A stretch of 64,000 nucleotides of DNA from Pseudomonadota bacterium. Lineage in GTDB: Bacteria > Pseudomonadota > Gammaproteobacteria > Steroidobacterales > Steroidobacteraceae. Of the stretch, positions 7,736-16,963 are shown piece after piece; position 1 is the stretch's first letter; each line of letters starts with the position of its first letter. A model generated the notes under the pieces. That model was not told the origin of the DNA and searched no databases. It worked only from the letters and a program-made list of their open reading frames with translations. Both the position numbers and the translations under genes were made by a program. The stretch is from NCBI GenBank assembly GCA_016713725.1, contig JADJOO010000009.1:1-64000 (forward strand). Direction: 5' to 3'.

Positions 7736-8637
7736 ATGTCAGCCGCAATAGCACTCAGTTCGGAGCTGCCCTTTCCCGGGCTAGGAATGAGCGAAAACGT
7801 TAAGAAGCCGCTCCTCGCGGCGTGTCGACATTTGCTTCATCCGTTGGTGCGGATTCTGTTGCGCCACGGTGTGTCGTATGGGGAATTCTCCGATTCAGTT
7901 CGCGGCGCGTATATCGACATCGCAAAGAATGAATTGGTGCCGGCCAACCGACCACAGACGGAAGCTCGGATCGCGATTCTCACTGGACTGACAAAGCGAG
8001 ACGTCGCTCGTATTCAAAATTTGGACGACGAAAACGACGATGGCGTGGGCTCGAATCGTATTGCTCGAGTCCTTCAGGGATGGAGCCAAGATCCGCAATA
8101 TCTTGGGCCATACGGTCTGGCACTTGAGGTGCCGTTCGAAGGCGCGGCGATGTCGTTTGAGAACCTCGTCAAGAAATACGCTGACGACGTTTCTGCGCGC
8201 GCATTGCTTGAAGAGTTAGTTCGTGTGAAAGCAGCTGTCGAAACGGACGATGGCTACGTGCGTTTGCTCAACAGGACTTACCTGCCCGCCCCTCTTGACC
8301 CTGTTGGGCTCGAGCGGCTTGGCAATGTCGTCAATTACTTTATCGATACCGTCGATTTCATTTGCAGAAGAAACGCCAAGGAGAGGGACGTTTCGAAAGA
8401 TACGCGTTTACTCTGGAAGGCCTTTCACCTGAGGCATTCCAAAAATTCGACGCGCTTATCAGGGAAAAAGGTCAGGAACTACTTGAGGTTCTCGACGACT
8501 GGCTAGGCCAGTACGAAACAAAGGGCGGGCACAAGTTGCCCGCGTCGGAAGCGATCAAGACAGGCGTTGGAATTTTCCACTTCATTGAGAAGTCCCCCTC
8601 GCCTCCTAAGGACGAGCAAAGTGACTTTGAAAATTAA
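7736..8637 (+). CDS. DUF6502-type helix-turn-helix protein 1, frameshifted
   Basis: Function unknown. The protein resembles the second gene at 11335-12159, and both fit the DUF6502 family. Shared layout: an N-terminal helical part (RHLLHPLVRILLRHGVSYGEF), then a helix-turn-helix near residues 78-96 (ARIAILTGLTKRDVARIQNL), a middle domain, and a C-terminal stretch. Near 8365-8395 the frame shifts by one base; the next frame gives RFERYAFTLEGLSPEAFQKF and ends TGVGIFHFIE. That matches VGVGVFYFEG in the partner, so this is one gene. An internal ATG at 7789 (MSENVKKPLL) is an alternative start. The next gene begins 37 bp on, so the two are probably cotranscribed. A DNA-binding regulator is the best guess. 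Confidence 0.7.
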
Positions 8638-8674
8638 AAGTGCGCGCAGCCAGTGCGCCAAAAGGGAAAGGAAT

Positions 8675-11284
8675 ATGAACGGGAATGGTCAGAATCTTCG
8701 TTTCGTTATTGCCGCTGCCTTGGCTCTGGCTAGCGCAACAACCGGTGCGAAGACCGCAGGCAACAATGCCTCGGTCGTTGGTGAGCAACTGTACTATTCC
8801 GGCGTAATTACCGGCGGCGACGCCATCGTTGGCGGTGACCGAGCCAAGGCCAAGCGTCCCGGTGTCATCACTGGCGGCGACGCCATTGTCGGCGGCGACC
8901 TTTCCAGGGGGAAGCGTGCCGATGCCATCGTCGGCGGTGATGCGATCGTTGGTGGTGGGGCGTCACGCGAGCCATTTCGGCGGCGACCTTTCCAGGGTGA
9001 AGCGTGCCGATGCCATCGTCGGCGGTGATGCGATCGTTGGAGGCGACCTTTCCAGGGTGAAGCGTGCCGATGCCATCGTCGGCGGTGATGCGATCGTTGG
9101 TGGTGACCGTGCCAAGGCGAAGCGCCCCGGTGTCATCACCGGCGGTGCATGTCGGCGGCGACTCCGGGAAGCGCCGATGCCATCGTCGGCGGTGACGCGA
9201 TCGTTGGCGGTGACCGTGCCAAGGCCAAGCGTCCCGGTGTCATCACTGGCGGCGACGCCATTGTCGGCGGCGACCTTTCCGGGTGAAGCGTGCCGTGCCT
9301 CGGCGGTGGGATCGTTGGGGCCGCCAGGCGTCGTCGGTGTCTCACCGGCGGTGATGCCATCGTCGGCGGCGACCGTTCCAAGGTGAAGCGCGCCGATGCC
9401 ATCGTCGGCGGTGATGCAATCGTTGGCGGTGACCGTGCCAAGGCGAAGCGTCGGTGTCATCACTGGCGGTGATGCAATTGTCGGCGGCGACCTTTCCAGG
9501 GTGAAGCGTGCCGATGCCATCGTCGGCGGTGATGCGATCGTTGGTGGTGACCTTTCCAGCGTGAAGCACGCCGATGCCATCGTCGGCGGTGATGCGATCG
9601 TTGGCGGTGACCGTGCCAAGGCCAAGCGTCCCGGTGTCATCACCGGCGGTGATGCCATTGTCGGCGGCGACCTTTCCAGGGTGAAGCGTGCCGATGCCAT
9701 CGTCGGCGGTGATGCGATCGTTGGCGGTGACCGTGCCAGGCCAAGCGCCGGCGTCATCACCGGCGGCGACGCCATTGTCGGCGGCGCGGTGAGGCCGATG
9801 CCATCGTCGGCGGTGATGCGATCGTTGGAGGTGACCTTTCCAAGGTTAAGCGCGCCGATGTCATCGTCGGCGGCGATGCGATCGTTGGCGGTGACCGTGC
9901 AGGCTAAGCGTCCGGTGTCATCACCGGCGGCGACGCCATTGTCGGCGGCGACCTTTCCGGGTTAAGCGTGCCGATGCCATCGTCGGCGGTGATGCGATCG
10001 TTGGCGGTGACCGGCGTGTGCGGGCACAAGCGTCCAGGTGTCATCACTGGCGGCGACGCCATTGTCGCCGGCGACCTTTCCAGGGTGAAGCGTGCCGATG
10101 CCATCGCCGGCGGTGATGCGATCGTTGGAGGTGACCTTTCCAGCGTGAAGCACGCCGATGCCATCGTCGGCGGCGATGCGATCGTTGGCGGTGACCGTGC
10201 CAAGGTCAAGCGTCCCGGTGTCATCACCGGCGGCGACGCCATTGTCGGCGGCGACCTTCGGCGAAGCGTGCCGATGCCATCGTCGGCGGTGATGCAATCG
10301 TTGGCGGTGACCGTGCCAAGGCCAAGCGTCCCGGTGTCATCGCTGGCGGCGATGCATGTGTGGGCCCGGTGTCCCTGGCGGCGCGCCATGTCGCGGCGAC
10401 GTGAGGGGTCCGCGGGCTGCCATCGTCGGCGGCGACGCCATCGTTGGTGGTGACCGTGCCAAGGCCAAGCGTCCCGGTGTCATCACTGGCGGCGACGCCA
10501 TTGTCGGCGGCGACCTTTCCAGGGTGAAGCGTGCCGATGCCATCGTCGGCGGTGATGCGATCGTTGGTGGTGACCGTGCCAAGGCCAAGCGCCCCGGTGT
10601 CATCACTGGCGGCGACGCCATTGTCGGCGGTGACCGTGCCAAGGCCAAGCGTCCCGGTGTCATCACTGGCGGCGACGCCATTGTCGGCGGCGACCTTTCA
10701 GGTGAAGCGTGCCGGTGCCATCGTCGGCGGTGATGCGATCGTTGGGACCTGAGCGGCGTCGCGGCGGTGATGCGATCGTTGGTGGTGACCGTGCCAAGGC
10801 GAAGCGCCCCGGTGTCATCACTGGCGGCGACGCCATTGTCGGCGGCGACATCCGGGCGCCGAAGAATGCATTGCTAGTTGGCCCAATCGAATCAGTGGAC
10901 TTACACGCCGGCACGATTTCTGCGCTCGGTCGAACCTTCAAAACAGGCGCCGATCACGCATCAGCTTTCGCCAATAAAATTAGCAGCGGTAGCCTGCCAA
11001 TGGTGGTCGTGCTCGGCACCGCGCAGAAAGATGGAAGGTTGGCAACCAAATCGATGGTTGTGCTGAACGCGTCATACGTTCCTGGCGCGACGAAAGTACT
11101 ATTGAAAGGCAACGTAACGAGTGTTGATAGCGCGTCTGGGAAACTCGCCATTGGAAAACAAATCGTCGATTACTCAAGTGTGCTATCGAAAGACGACGTT
11201 GTCATATCGATCGGCACGCTGGTTACTGTTGTTGGAACGCAACCGCTTGCTAAGGGCTTGATACTCGCTGACGCTATTCGCTGA
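8675..11284 (+). CDS. Secreted GGDAIVGGD-repeat protein with DUF5666-like C-terminal domain, broken by frameshifts
   Basis: I do not recognise a named gene. The ATG has a good ribosome site (AAAGGAAT). The N terminus is a signal peptide (LRFVIAAALALASATTGA). From residue 43 the protein is a tandem array of 20-residue units such as GVITGGDAIVGGDRAKAKRP and DAIVGGDAIVGGDLSRVKRA. The last roughly 140 residues form two beta modules of the pattern LLxGxVxSVD...GxLxxG, as in DUF5666 or OB-like domains. The frame changes at least six times inside the array (near 8960, 9150, 9285, 9450, 9790-9960, 10260, 10730). The signal peptide and C-terminal domain share one frame, so a single protein of about 870 aa is likely. 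A periplasmic or surface location is inferred. Confidence 0.7.
8801..10860 (+). repeat. 60-bp tandem coding repeat, about 34 units
   Basis: Each regular unit is 60 bp, encoding 20 aa with the core GGDAIVGGD. Two main unit types differ in their linkers: one ends RAKAKRP followed by GVIT, the other ends SRVKRA or SSVKHA followed by DAIV. Copies are almost identical in nucleotide sequence, pointing to recent expansion or gene conversion. Irregular units are 88 bp (8921-9008), 47 bp (9129-9175) and 59 bp (9236-9294), with a scrambled stretch at about 9295-9340 and another at 10350-10430. Copy number is therefore uncertain. Confidence 0.9.
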
Positions 11285-11306
11285 TCAACAGGCCCGGACG
11301 GAACAG

Positions 11307-11336
11307 AAGGTCGCGCCATAAGGCGCGACCTTTTTT
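11307..11336 (+). terminator. Rho-independent terminator between convergent genes
   Basis: GGTCGCGCC and GGCGCGACC form a perfect 9-bp stem around an ATAA loop, extended by two A-T pairs and followed by six T. It ends the repeat-protein transcript and touches the stop codon of the convergent DUF6502-type gene at 11335. Confidence 0.9.
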
Positions 11337-12159
11337 ATTCATTCGAAGTCTTGCTACCTTCAAAGTAGAAGACACCGACACCGACACGAATGGGCTGCCG
11401 TCCCGATGCGCTGCTCGGGTCCTCGCGCGTCGATATCCATTCATCGATCGAATTCATGAGGCCTTCTGCCTCCATATGGCTGACGCTACGGAAATCAGCC
11501 AATGCACCTTGTGGGAGATGATCCGAGTAGGCAACGCGCTGGATAAAAGCTGTAGATGGTTCGTCGAGGTTATGGCTTAACGACTCCAATAGAGGTGCGA
11601 CGATGAACGTAAAGCCGACAATCAATTCTTCATCTAAGGCCGACGGCACAAAGAAGCGCTTCTTAACGCGAAACTTGCCATTTGGAAGTTCCACCATACC
11701 ACCTGCCGCAAGTAACTCAGCTCTGACCGCACCCGCCGGAACGTCGCCTCCAACAAGCTTCACAAGGCTAGAGAAAGACTGCACATCTCCATCGAATGGC
11801 AGGTCTATCGGCGATCCACTTTCGTCGAGAAATGCTGGCTCTGCATGCCAAAGCTGCAGCGCGCGAGCCGGTCTCCCAAATTGAATCGTCGAATCGTCAC
11901 TATAAACAGGTGCCGCTAGCACCCGTCTTACCCGCGATACTTCCTTGCGTGAAAGACCTGTGCGAACTGCGACCCTGGAAACATTGGTCGTGCGGCCCTT
12001 TGCGTCTGGTTTCCCGATGGCCTGTTCGATAAAGGTTCTTTTCGCAATTTCCTCGAACTGCGAATAAGTGATGCCCGCACCTAAAAGCATGCGTGCAATC
12101 GGCCGCATACAGCAGGTGACTGCGTCTAGAAGACGTTCTTGAAGGTCACTATTCAACAT
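11335..12159 (-). CDS. DUF6502-type helix-turn-helix protein 2
   Basis: A 274-aa intact relative of the gene at 7736. The layout is the same: LDAVTCCMRPIARMLLGAGI at the N terminus, then a helix-turn-helix at about residues 60-80 (SRVAVRTGLSRKEVSRVRRV), a middle region with LPFDGDVQSFSSLVKLVGGD, and a C terminus VGVGVFYFEG. In gene 1 the matching middle reads VPFEGAAMSFENLVKKYADD, so the two are paralogues, though diverged. It lies 28 bp downstream of orn on the same strand and may be read through from it. It converges on the repeat-protein gene. A role in controlling that gene is inferred from position only. Confidence 0.75.
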   Translation of the reverse strand: MLNSDLQERLLDAVTCCMRPIARMLLGAGITYSQFEEIAKRTFIEQAIGKPDAKGRTTNVSRVAVRTGLSRKEVSRVRRVLAAPVYSDDSTIQFGRPARALQLWHAEPAFLDESGSPIDLPFDGDVQSFSSLVKLVGGDVPAGAVRAELLAAGGMVELPNGKFRVKKRFFVPSALDEELIVGFTFIVAPLLESLSHNLDEPSTAFIQRVAYSDHLPQGALADFRSVSHMEAEGLMNSIDEWISTREDPSSASGRQPIRVGVGVFYFEGSKTSNE

Positions 12160-12187
12160 ATCGCCGATTGCCTAGGAACCGAGTTGC

Positions 12188-12757
12188 TCACGCCACCCTC
12201 AAGAAGTGCCGACGATAATGTTCCAACTCACTGATCGACTCGCGGATATCGTCAAGGGCAAGGTGTGTCGACGCCTTTTGCACTCCGGCCAGAACGTCTG
12301 GTGCCCAACGCCGCGCAAGTTCCTTGACGGTGCTGACGTCGAGATTCCGGTAATGGAAAAATCGCTCGAGAGCGGGCATCTCGCGCGCGAGAAACCTGCG
12401 ATCCTGACAAATGCTGTTGCCACACATCGGCGAGGCTCCGGCCACTGCGTGCTGCTCCAGGAAATCCAACGTCCGCATCTCAGCGTCCCTCGCGGTTATC
12501 CGGCTGTCACGGACCCTCTGCAGCAGACCGGTGCCGCCGTGCGTGGTCCTGTTCCATTCGTCCATCGCACCCAGCACCGACTCGTCCTGGTGGATCGCAA
12601 CCACGGGGCCTTCCGCCAATATGCGGAGAGACGAGTCGGTGACGATCGTCGCGATCTCGATGATGCGATCGGCCTTGGTGTCCAGGCCCGTCATCTCGAG
12701 GTCGATCCAGATCAGATTGTCAGAGTTCAAGGTGTAACCAGGCAGCGAATCGGGCAA
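12188..12757 (-). CDS. orn: Oligoribonuclease
   Basis: Orn is the essential 3'-5' exonuclease that degrades 2-5-nt RNA and pGpG. The 189-aa protein has the DEDDh residues: DLEMTG near the N terminus, GNSICQDRRFL in the middle, and H...LDDIRESI near the end (STHLALDDI). The length is normal. It is divergent from the M48 protease, sharing a 120-bp gap, and sits upstream of DUF6502 protein 2. Confidence 0.96.
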   Translation of the reverse strand: MPDSLPGYTLNSDNLIWIDLEMTGLDTKADRIIEIATIVTDSSLRILAEGPVVAIHQDESVLGAMDEWNRTTHGGTGLLQRVRDSRITARDAEMRTLDFLEQHAVAGASPMCGNSICQDRRFLAREMPALERFFHYRNLDVSTVKELARRWAPDVLAGVQKASTHLALDDIRESISELEHYRRHFLRVA

Positions 12758-12880
12758 GGTTTAAGACTGGGACCCGGGAAGCTCCACGGCGCCCCAGGCG
12801 GTCGATTGTGAGGGATTCTAGCAAAGGCTAAGCTCCGCACCCTTCATGGAACCCACACCAGTGTCAATTCCGTCACCTTG

Positions 12881-14173
12881 ATGCCACATTGGATGACCAC
12901 TGCCTTCCTGGCGGCCCTTGCCATGCACCTTCTCGTGCAGTTGTGGCTGACCCTTCGGCAAACCCGCCACGTCGCAGCCCACCGCCACGAAGTGCCGCCC
13001 GCCTTTGCCGATGCAGTGAGCGCAGCGGAGCACTCGAAAGCCGCCGATTACACGGTCGCCAGGCAGCGCTTTGGCCGACTCGAACTGGTCGTCGACGCCG
13101 TCGTGCTGCTGGTCCTGACGCTGGGCGGCGGGATCGCTGCCCTCGGTCGACTCGCCACTGCAATCGCGGGCCAGAATCCGATCGGCTGCGGAACGCTGCA
13201 CGTGCTGCTGGTGTTGTTGGCGATGAGCCTGGCCACCCTGCCATTCTCGGTCTGGCGGACGTTCGTGCTCGAGGCTCGCTTTGGCTTCAATCGAACGACT
13301 GCAGCCGTCTTCGTGGCCGACCTGCTGAAGGCTGCGGCACTCGGCGCGTTGCTGGGCGGGGGCGTCGTCGCGCTCGTGCTCTGGACCATGGAAGCCAGCG
13401 GCGTGCGTTGGTGGCTGGTGGCATGGGCCGTGTGGATGGCGATCTCGCTACTGCTGCTCTGGGCCTGGCCGCGCTGGATTGCGGGATTCTTCAACAAGTT
13501 CACGCCACTCACGGACGCAGCCTTGCGCGAGCGCATCGATGCCCTGCTGGCCCGTTGTGACTTCCACGCGCGCGACGTGTACGTCATGGACGGTTCGAAG
13601 CGATCCGCACACGGCAATGCCTATTTCACCGGGCTCGGCCGCGAGAAGCGCATCGTCTTCTACGACACACTGCTGCAGTCGCTCTCGCCGGTGCAGGTCG
13701 AAGCCGTGCTTGCCCACGAGCTCGCACACTTCAAGCTCAGGCACATCCCGCAGCGGTTGCTCGTGAGCGCCGCCATGTCGCTCGCAGGCTTCGCCCTGCT
13801 GGGATGGTTGTCGGCGCAGGACTGGTTCTACGCTGCGCTCGGCGTCGATCAGCGCAGCAGCTCGGCCGCACTGCTCTTGTTTATCCTGGTTCTGCCCGCG
13901 TTCACGTGGATCCTCACGCCGCTGGGTGCCGCGTGGTCGCGGCGCCACGAATTCCAGGCCGACGCCTTCGCAGCCCGTTTCAGCGACGGTCCAGAATTGG
14001 GCCGAGCGCTGGTCAGCCTGTATCGCGAGAACGCGAGCACGCTCACGCCCGACCCGTTGCATTCCGCGTTCTACGACTCACACCCACCGCCGGTCGTGCG
14101 GATCTCGCGGCTCGTCAATCCCGGCAGCGCCCAAGGCTCGCTCACCACCGGGCCGGCGTTCTCGTCCTCGTGA
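12881..14173 (+). CDS. M48 family (Ste24-like) membrane metalloprotease
   Basis: A 430-aa integral-membrane zinc protease resembling CAAX protease/Ste24. The N-terminal half has several hydrophobic spans and the family stretch EARFGFNRTT. The zinc motif HELAH (HExxH) is in VEAVLAHELAHFKLRHIPQR, and the third ligand Glu is in RRHEFQADAFA. YVMDGSKRSAHGNAYFTGLG precedes the active site, as in Ste24. The ATG at 12881 is used; a TTG one codon earlier is less likely. In bacteria these enzymes are thought to act in membrane protein quality control. The stop overlaps the rsgA GTG. Confidence 0.93.
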   Translation: MPHWMTTAFLAALAMHLLVQLWLTLRQTRHVAAHRHEVPPAFADAVSAAEHSKAADYTVARQRFGRLELVVDAVVLLVLTLGGGIAALGRLATAIAGQNPIGCGTLHVLLVLLAMSLATLPFSVWRTFVLEARFGFNRTTAAVFVADLLKAAALGALLGGGVVALVLWTMEASGVRWWLVAWAVWMAISLLLLWAWPRWIAGFFNKFTPLTDAALRERIDALLARCDFHARDVYVMDGSKRSAHGNAYFTGLGREKRIVFYDTLLQSLSPVQVEAVLAHELAHFKLRHIPQRLLVSAAMSLAGFALLGWLSAQDWFYAALGVDQRSSSAALLLFILVLPAFTWILTPLGAAWSRRHEFQADAFAARFSDGPELGRALVSLYRENASTLTPDPLHSAFYDSHPPPVVRISRLVNPGSAQGSLTTGPAFSSS

Positions 14174-15159
14174 GCATTCGGCGCCGCAACGAACGACCGT
14201 CCAGCCGCACCGGCGGCAGCTCCAAGCCGACGTCGGCAACGGAGAGCAGGACGGGCTGCGTGGTCGAGTCCTATGGCCGCCGCGTCGTGGTCTTGTCGTC
14301 GGACAAGGCCGAGCGCTTGCCCTGCAAGATCCGCGGCCGCCGAACCGAGGTTGTCGCGGGTGACCTGGTCCGCCTCGAGCCCGAATCGGCGGCCGCCGAC
14401 GGGCACTGGGTAGTGGCGGAGCGCCTGCCCCGCCGCAACGTCCTGCAGCGGACGGACAGCCGGGGTGGCGTCGAGGACATTGCGTCCAACCTGGACCAGC
14501 TCGGCATCGTCGTGGCGCCTCGGCCGACCTGCGACCCGTTCATCATCGATCGCTACCTGGCCGGGGCGGGTTATGCGGGAATCGACGCCCTGCTGATCCT
14601 GAACAAGCAGGACTTGATCGGTGCCGGCGAGTTCGGCCCGGCGGAATTCGCCTTCATCGAAACCTACCGGCGGATCGGGATACCGGTGGTCACGGTCTCT
14701 GCCAAGCGCGGCACTGGCCTCGATGCGCTCAAGGAGCGGCTGCACGGTCGCCGTACGCTCCTGGCCGGCCAGTCGGGGGTCGGGAAGTCGTCGTTGACCA
14801 ACGCGCTCTGCGAGGGCGCCTACCGGGCCACTTCGGACCTCTCGGTCGGGTCGGGCCAGGGCAAGCACACCACCGTATCGTCCGTGATCGTGCAGCTGCC
14901 CTGGGGCGAGCTGACGGACTCCCCGGGTGTCCGGGACTACGCACCCCCGGTCGCGCCCCTGCCAGACGTCCAGAGGGGCTACCTGGAGATTATCCAGCGG
15001 GCGCCCGGGTGCCGGTTCCAGAATTGCCTGCACCTGCGGGAGCCGCAGTGCGCAGTCCAGGCGGCGGTCGAAGCCGGAGAGATCGACCCCCGACGGCTCG
15101 AAAGCTACCGGCGACTCGTCAACCTGACCCGCCAGCTCGACGAAAAACGGGGCTGGTAG
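14170..15159 (+). CDS. rsgA: Ribosome small subunit biogenesis GTPase
   Basis: RsgA is a circularly permuted GTPase that checks late 30S maturation. The order seen is an OB domain (RTEVVAGDLVRLEPES), then G4 NKQD, then G1 GQSGVGKSSL, then G3 DSPGVRDY, followed by a zinc finger CRFQNCLHLREPQC. The 329-aa length is normal. The GTG start lies inside the M48 stop (GTGA), giving SIRRRNERPSS at the N terminus. Confidence 0.95.
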   Translation: MSIRRRNERPSSRTGGSSKPTSATESRTGCVVESYGRRVVVLSSDKAERLPCKIRGRRTEVVAGDLVRLEPESAAADGHWVVAERLPRRNVLQRTDSRGGVEDIASNLDQLGIVVAPRPTCDPFIIDRYLAGAGYAGIDALLILNKQDLIGAGEFGPAEFAFIETYRRIGIPVVTVSAKRGTGLDALKERLHGRRTLLAGQSGVGKSSLTNALCEGAYRATSDLSVGSGQGKHTTVSSVIVQLPWGELTDSPGVRDYAPPVAPLPDVQRGYLEIIQRAPGCRFQNCLHLREPQCAVQAAVEAGEIDPRRLESYRRLVNLTRQLDEKRGW

Positions 15160-15215
15160 CGGCCGATTGCCGATGCGACCCGGCCGGGTCGGCAGGTCGC
15201 CGCAGGCGGTCGGAC

Positions 15216-15224
15216 TGGTATGAT
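15216..15224 (+). promoter_or_regulatory. Extended -10 promoter ahead of etfBA
   Basis: TGGTATGAT contains TGN plus TATGAT (15219-15224), identical to the element before yciB. It lies 38 bp before the etfB GTG. No strong -35 is visible. Confidence 0.5.
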
Positions 15225-15262
15225 GTTGCGTTGCAAAGACCCAGCTGAACAGGAGTGAGCGC

Positions 15263-16012
15263 GTGCGCAGAATCATGGTCGGTGTCAAACGCGTCGTGGA
15301 CTACAACGTCCGCATCCGTGTCAAACCGGACAACACTGGCGTCATCACCGAAGGCGTCAAGATGAGCATCAACCCCTTCGATGAGATCGCGCTGGAACAG
15401 GCGCTGCGCATCAAGGAACAGGGCCTGGCCGACGAGGTGCTGGCCGTCAGCATCGGCCCCGGGGACACCCAGCAGCAGCTGCGCACCGCGCTCGCGATGG
15501 GCGCCGACCGCGCGATCCTGGTGCAGACCGACGCCGCCGTGGCACCGCTGACGATTGCGAAGATCCTCCAGAAGATCGCCGAAGCCGAGCAGCCGTTCCT
15601 GACGCTGCTGGGCAAGCAGGCCATCGACGATGACAACGGCCAGACCGCCCAGATGCTCGCCGCCCTGCTCGACCGCCCGCAGGCTATGTCCTGCTCCAAG
15701 GTCGATATCACCGATGGCAAGGCCACGGTCACGCGTGAAGTCGACAGCGGCCTCGAGACCCTCGAGGTCGACCTGCCGGCCGTGCTGTCCGTCGACCTTC
15801 GCCTCAACGAGCCGCGCTACGTGAAACTGCCGGACATCATGAAAGCGAAGAAGAAACCGCTCGACATCAAGACCGTCGCCGATTACGGCGTGACCGAAGG
15901 CGCGGCGTTCAAGACCGTCAAGGTCGATCCGCCGCCGAGCCGGCAGAAAGGCATCATCGTCAAGGACGTCGCCGAACTCGTCGGCGTGCTGAAGCAGAAG
16001 GGGTTGATCTGA
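15263..16012 (+). CDS. etfB: Electron transfer flavoprotein beta subunit
   Basis: EtfB binds AMP and, with EtfA, carries electrons from acyl-CoA and other dehydrogenases to ETF-quinone oxidoreductase. Typical stretches are VGVKRVVDYNVRIRVKPD, VKMSINPFDEIALEQALR and the signature LRTALAMGADRAILV. Further on are LLGKQAIDDDNGQTAQMLAA and the domain end EPRYVKLPDIMKAKKKP. AGGAG lies 7 bp before the GTG start. The stop overlaps etfA (TGATG). Confidence 0.95.
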   Translation: MRRIMVGVKRVVDYNVRIRVKPDNTGVITEGVKMSINPFDEIALEQALRIKEQGLADEVLAVSIGPGDTQQQLRTALAMGADRAILVQTDAAVAPLTIAKILQKIAEAEQPFLTLLGKQAIDDDNGQTAQMLAALLDRPQAMSCSKVDITDGKATVTREVDSGLETLEVDLPAVLSVDLRLNEPRYVKLPDIMKAKKKPLDIKTVADYGVTEGAAFKTVKVDPPPSRQKGIIVKDVAELVGVLKQKGLI

Positions 16013-16953
16013 TGAGCAAGATCCTGATCATCGCCGAACACGACGGCGGGAAGCTGAACGCCAGCACGGCGAAGAGCGTCACCTGCGCCGCCCGGATCGC
16101 GGGGGCCACCATCGACGTCGCCGTGCTTGCGGCCGATGCCGCGGCCATTGCAGCTGAAGCGGCTGCGCTCGCGGGCGTCAGCAAGGTGCTCGTGGTCGAG
16201 AACCCGGCCAACAAGGAGCCGCTCGCGGCGGTCCTGGCGCCGCAGATTGCGAAGCTCGCTGCCGGCTACACGCACGTGTTCGGTCCGTCGACGACGTTCG
16301 GCAAGGACGTCATGCCGCGCGTCGCGGCGTTGCTCGGCGTGAGCCAGGTCTCCGACATCATGGCGGTGGATGGCTCGCACACGTTCAAGCGACCGATCTA
16401 CGCGGGCAACGCGATCCTTACCGTCGAAGCACCCGCGGGTGCCCCGGTCGTCGCCACCGTGCGCGTCGCTTCGTTCGAAGCGGCGGCAGCGGGCGGCAGC
16501 GCGTCCATCGAGAAGGTCGACACCGGTGCCGCCCTGCCCTCGCACACTCGCTTCGTGTCGCGTTCGGGCGCATCGACGGGTCGTCCGGACCTGCAGTCGG
16601 CCGCCAAGGTCGTCTCCGGGGGTCGTGCACTCGGCAGCGCCGAGAACTTCAAGCTGATCTATTCGCTCGCCGACAAACTCGGTGCGGCGGTCGGCGCGTC
16701 GCGCGCTGCAGTCGATGCGGGCTACGTCCCGAACGACCTGCAGGTCGGCCAGACCGGCAAGATCATTGCGCCGCAGGTGTACTTCGCGATCGGCATTTCG
16801 GGCGCGATCCAGCACATGACCGGCATCAAGGACGCGCGCACGATCGTGGCGATCAACAAGGACGGCGAAGCGCCGATCTTCGAGAGCGCGGACATCGGCC
16901 TCGTCGGCGACCTGTTCACGATCGTGCCTGAGCTCGAGAAAGCACTGGGCTGA
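16012..16953 (+). CDS. etfA: Electron transfer flavoprotein alpha subunit
   Basis: EtfA holds the FAD of the ETF heterodimer. The N-terminal domain starts MSKILIIAEHDGGKLN. The C-terminal FAD domain has the family signature as YVPNDLQVGQTGKIIAPQVYFAIGISGAIQHMTG, with NKDGEAPIFESADIGLVGDL near the end. The 313-aa length is normal. It forms a two-gene operon with etfB for fatty-acid or amino-acid oxidation. Confidence 0.95.
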   Translation: MSKILIIAEHDGGKLNASTAKSVTCAARIAGATIDVAVLAADAAAIAAEAAALAGVSKVLVVENPANKEPLAAVLAPQIAKLAAGYTHVFGPSTTFGKDVMPRVAALLGVSQVSDIMAVDGSHTFKRPIYAGNAILTVEAPAGAPVVATVRVASFEAAAAGGSASIEKVDTGAALPSHTRFVSRSGASTGRPDLQSAAKVVSGGRALGSAENFKLIYSLADKLGAAVGASRAAVDAGYVPNDLQVGQTGKIIAPQVYFAIGISGAIQHMTGIKDARTIVAINKDGEAPIFESADIGLVGDLFTIVPELEKALG

Positions 16954-16963
16954 CCGGCATCCT

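Noticed and set aside
8963..9775. Long minus-strand reading frame rich in SPPTMASPP repeats
   Set aside because: It is the mirror of the 60-bp repeat. Because the unit is a multiple of three without stops, several frames stay open. It lacks a ribosome site, and the plus strand has the signal peptide and a folded C-terminal domain.
8801..10860. Possible CRISPR array
   Set aside because: Units abut with no unique spacers, are 60 bp and coding, and no cas gene is near.
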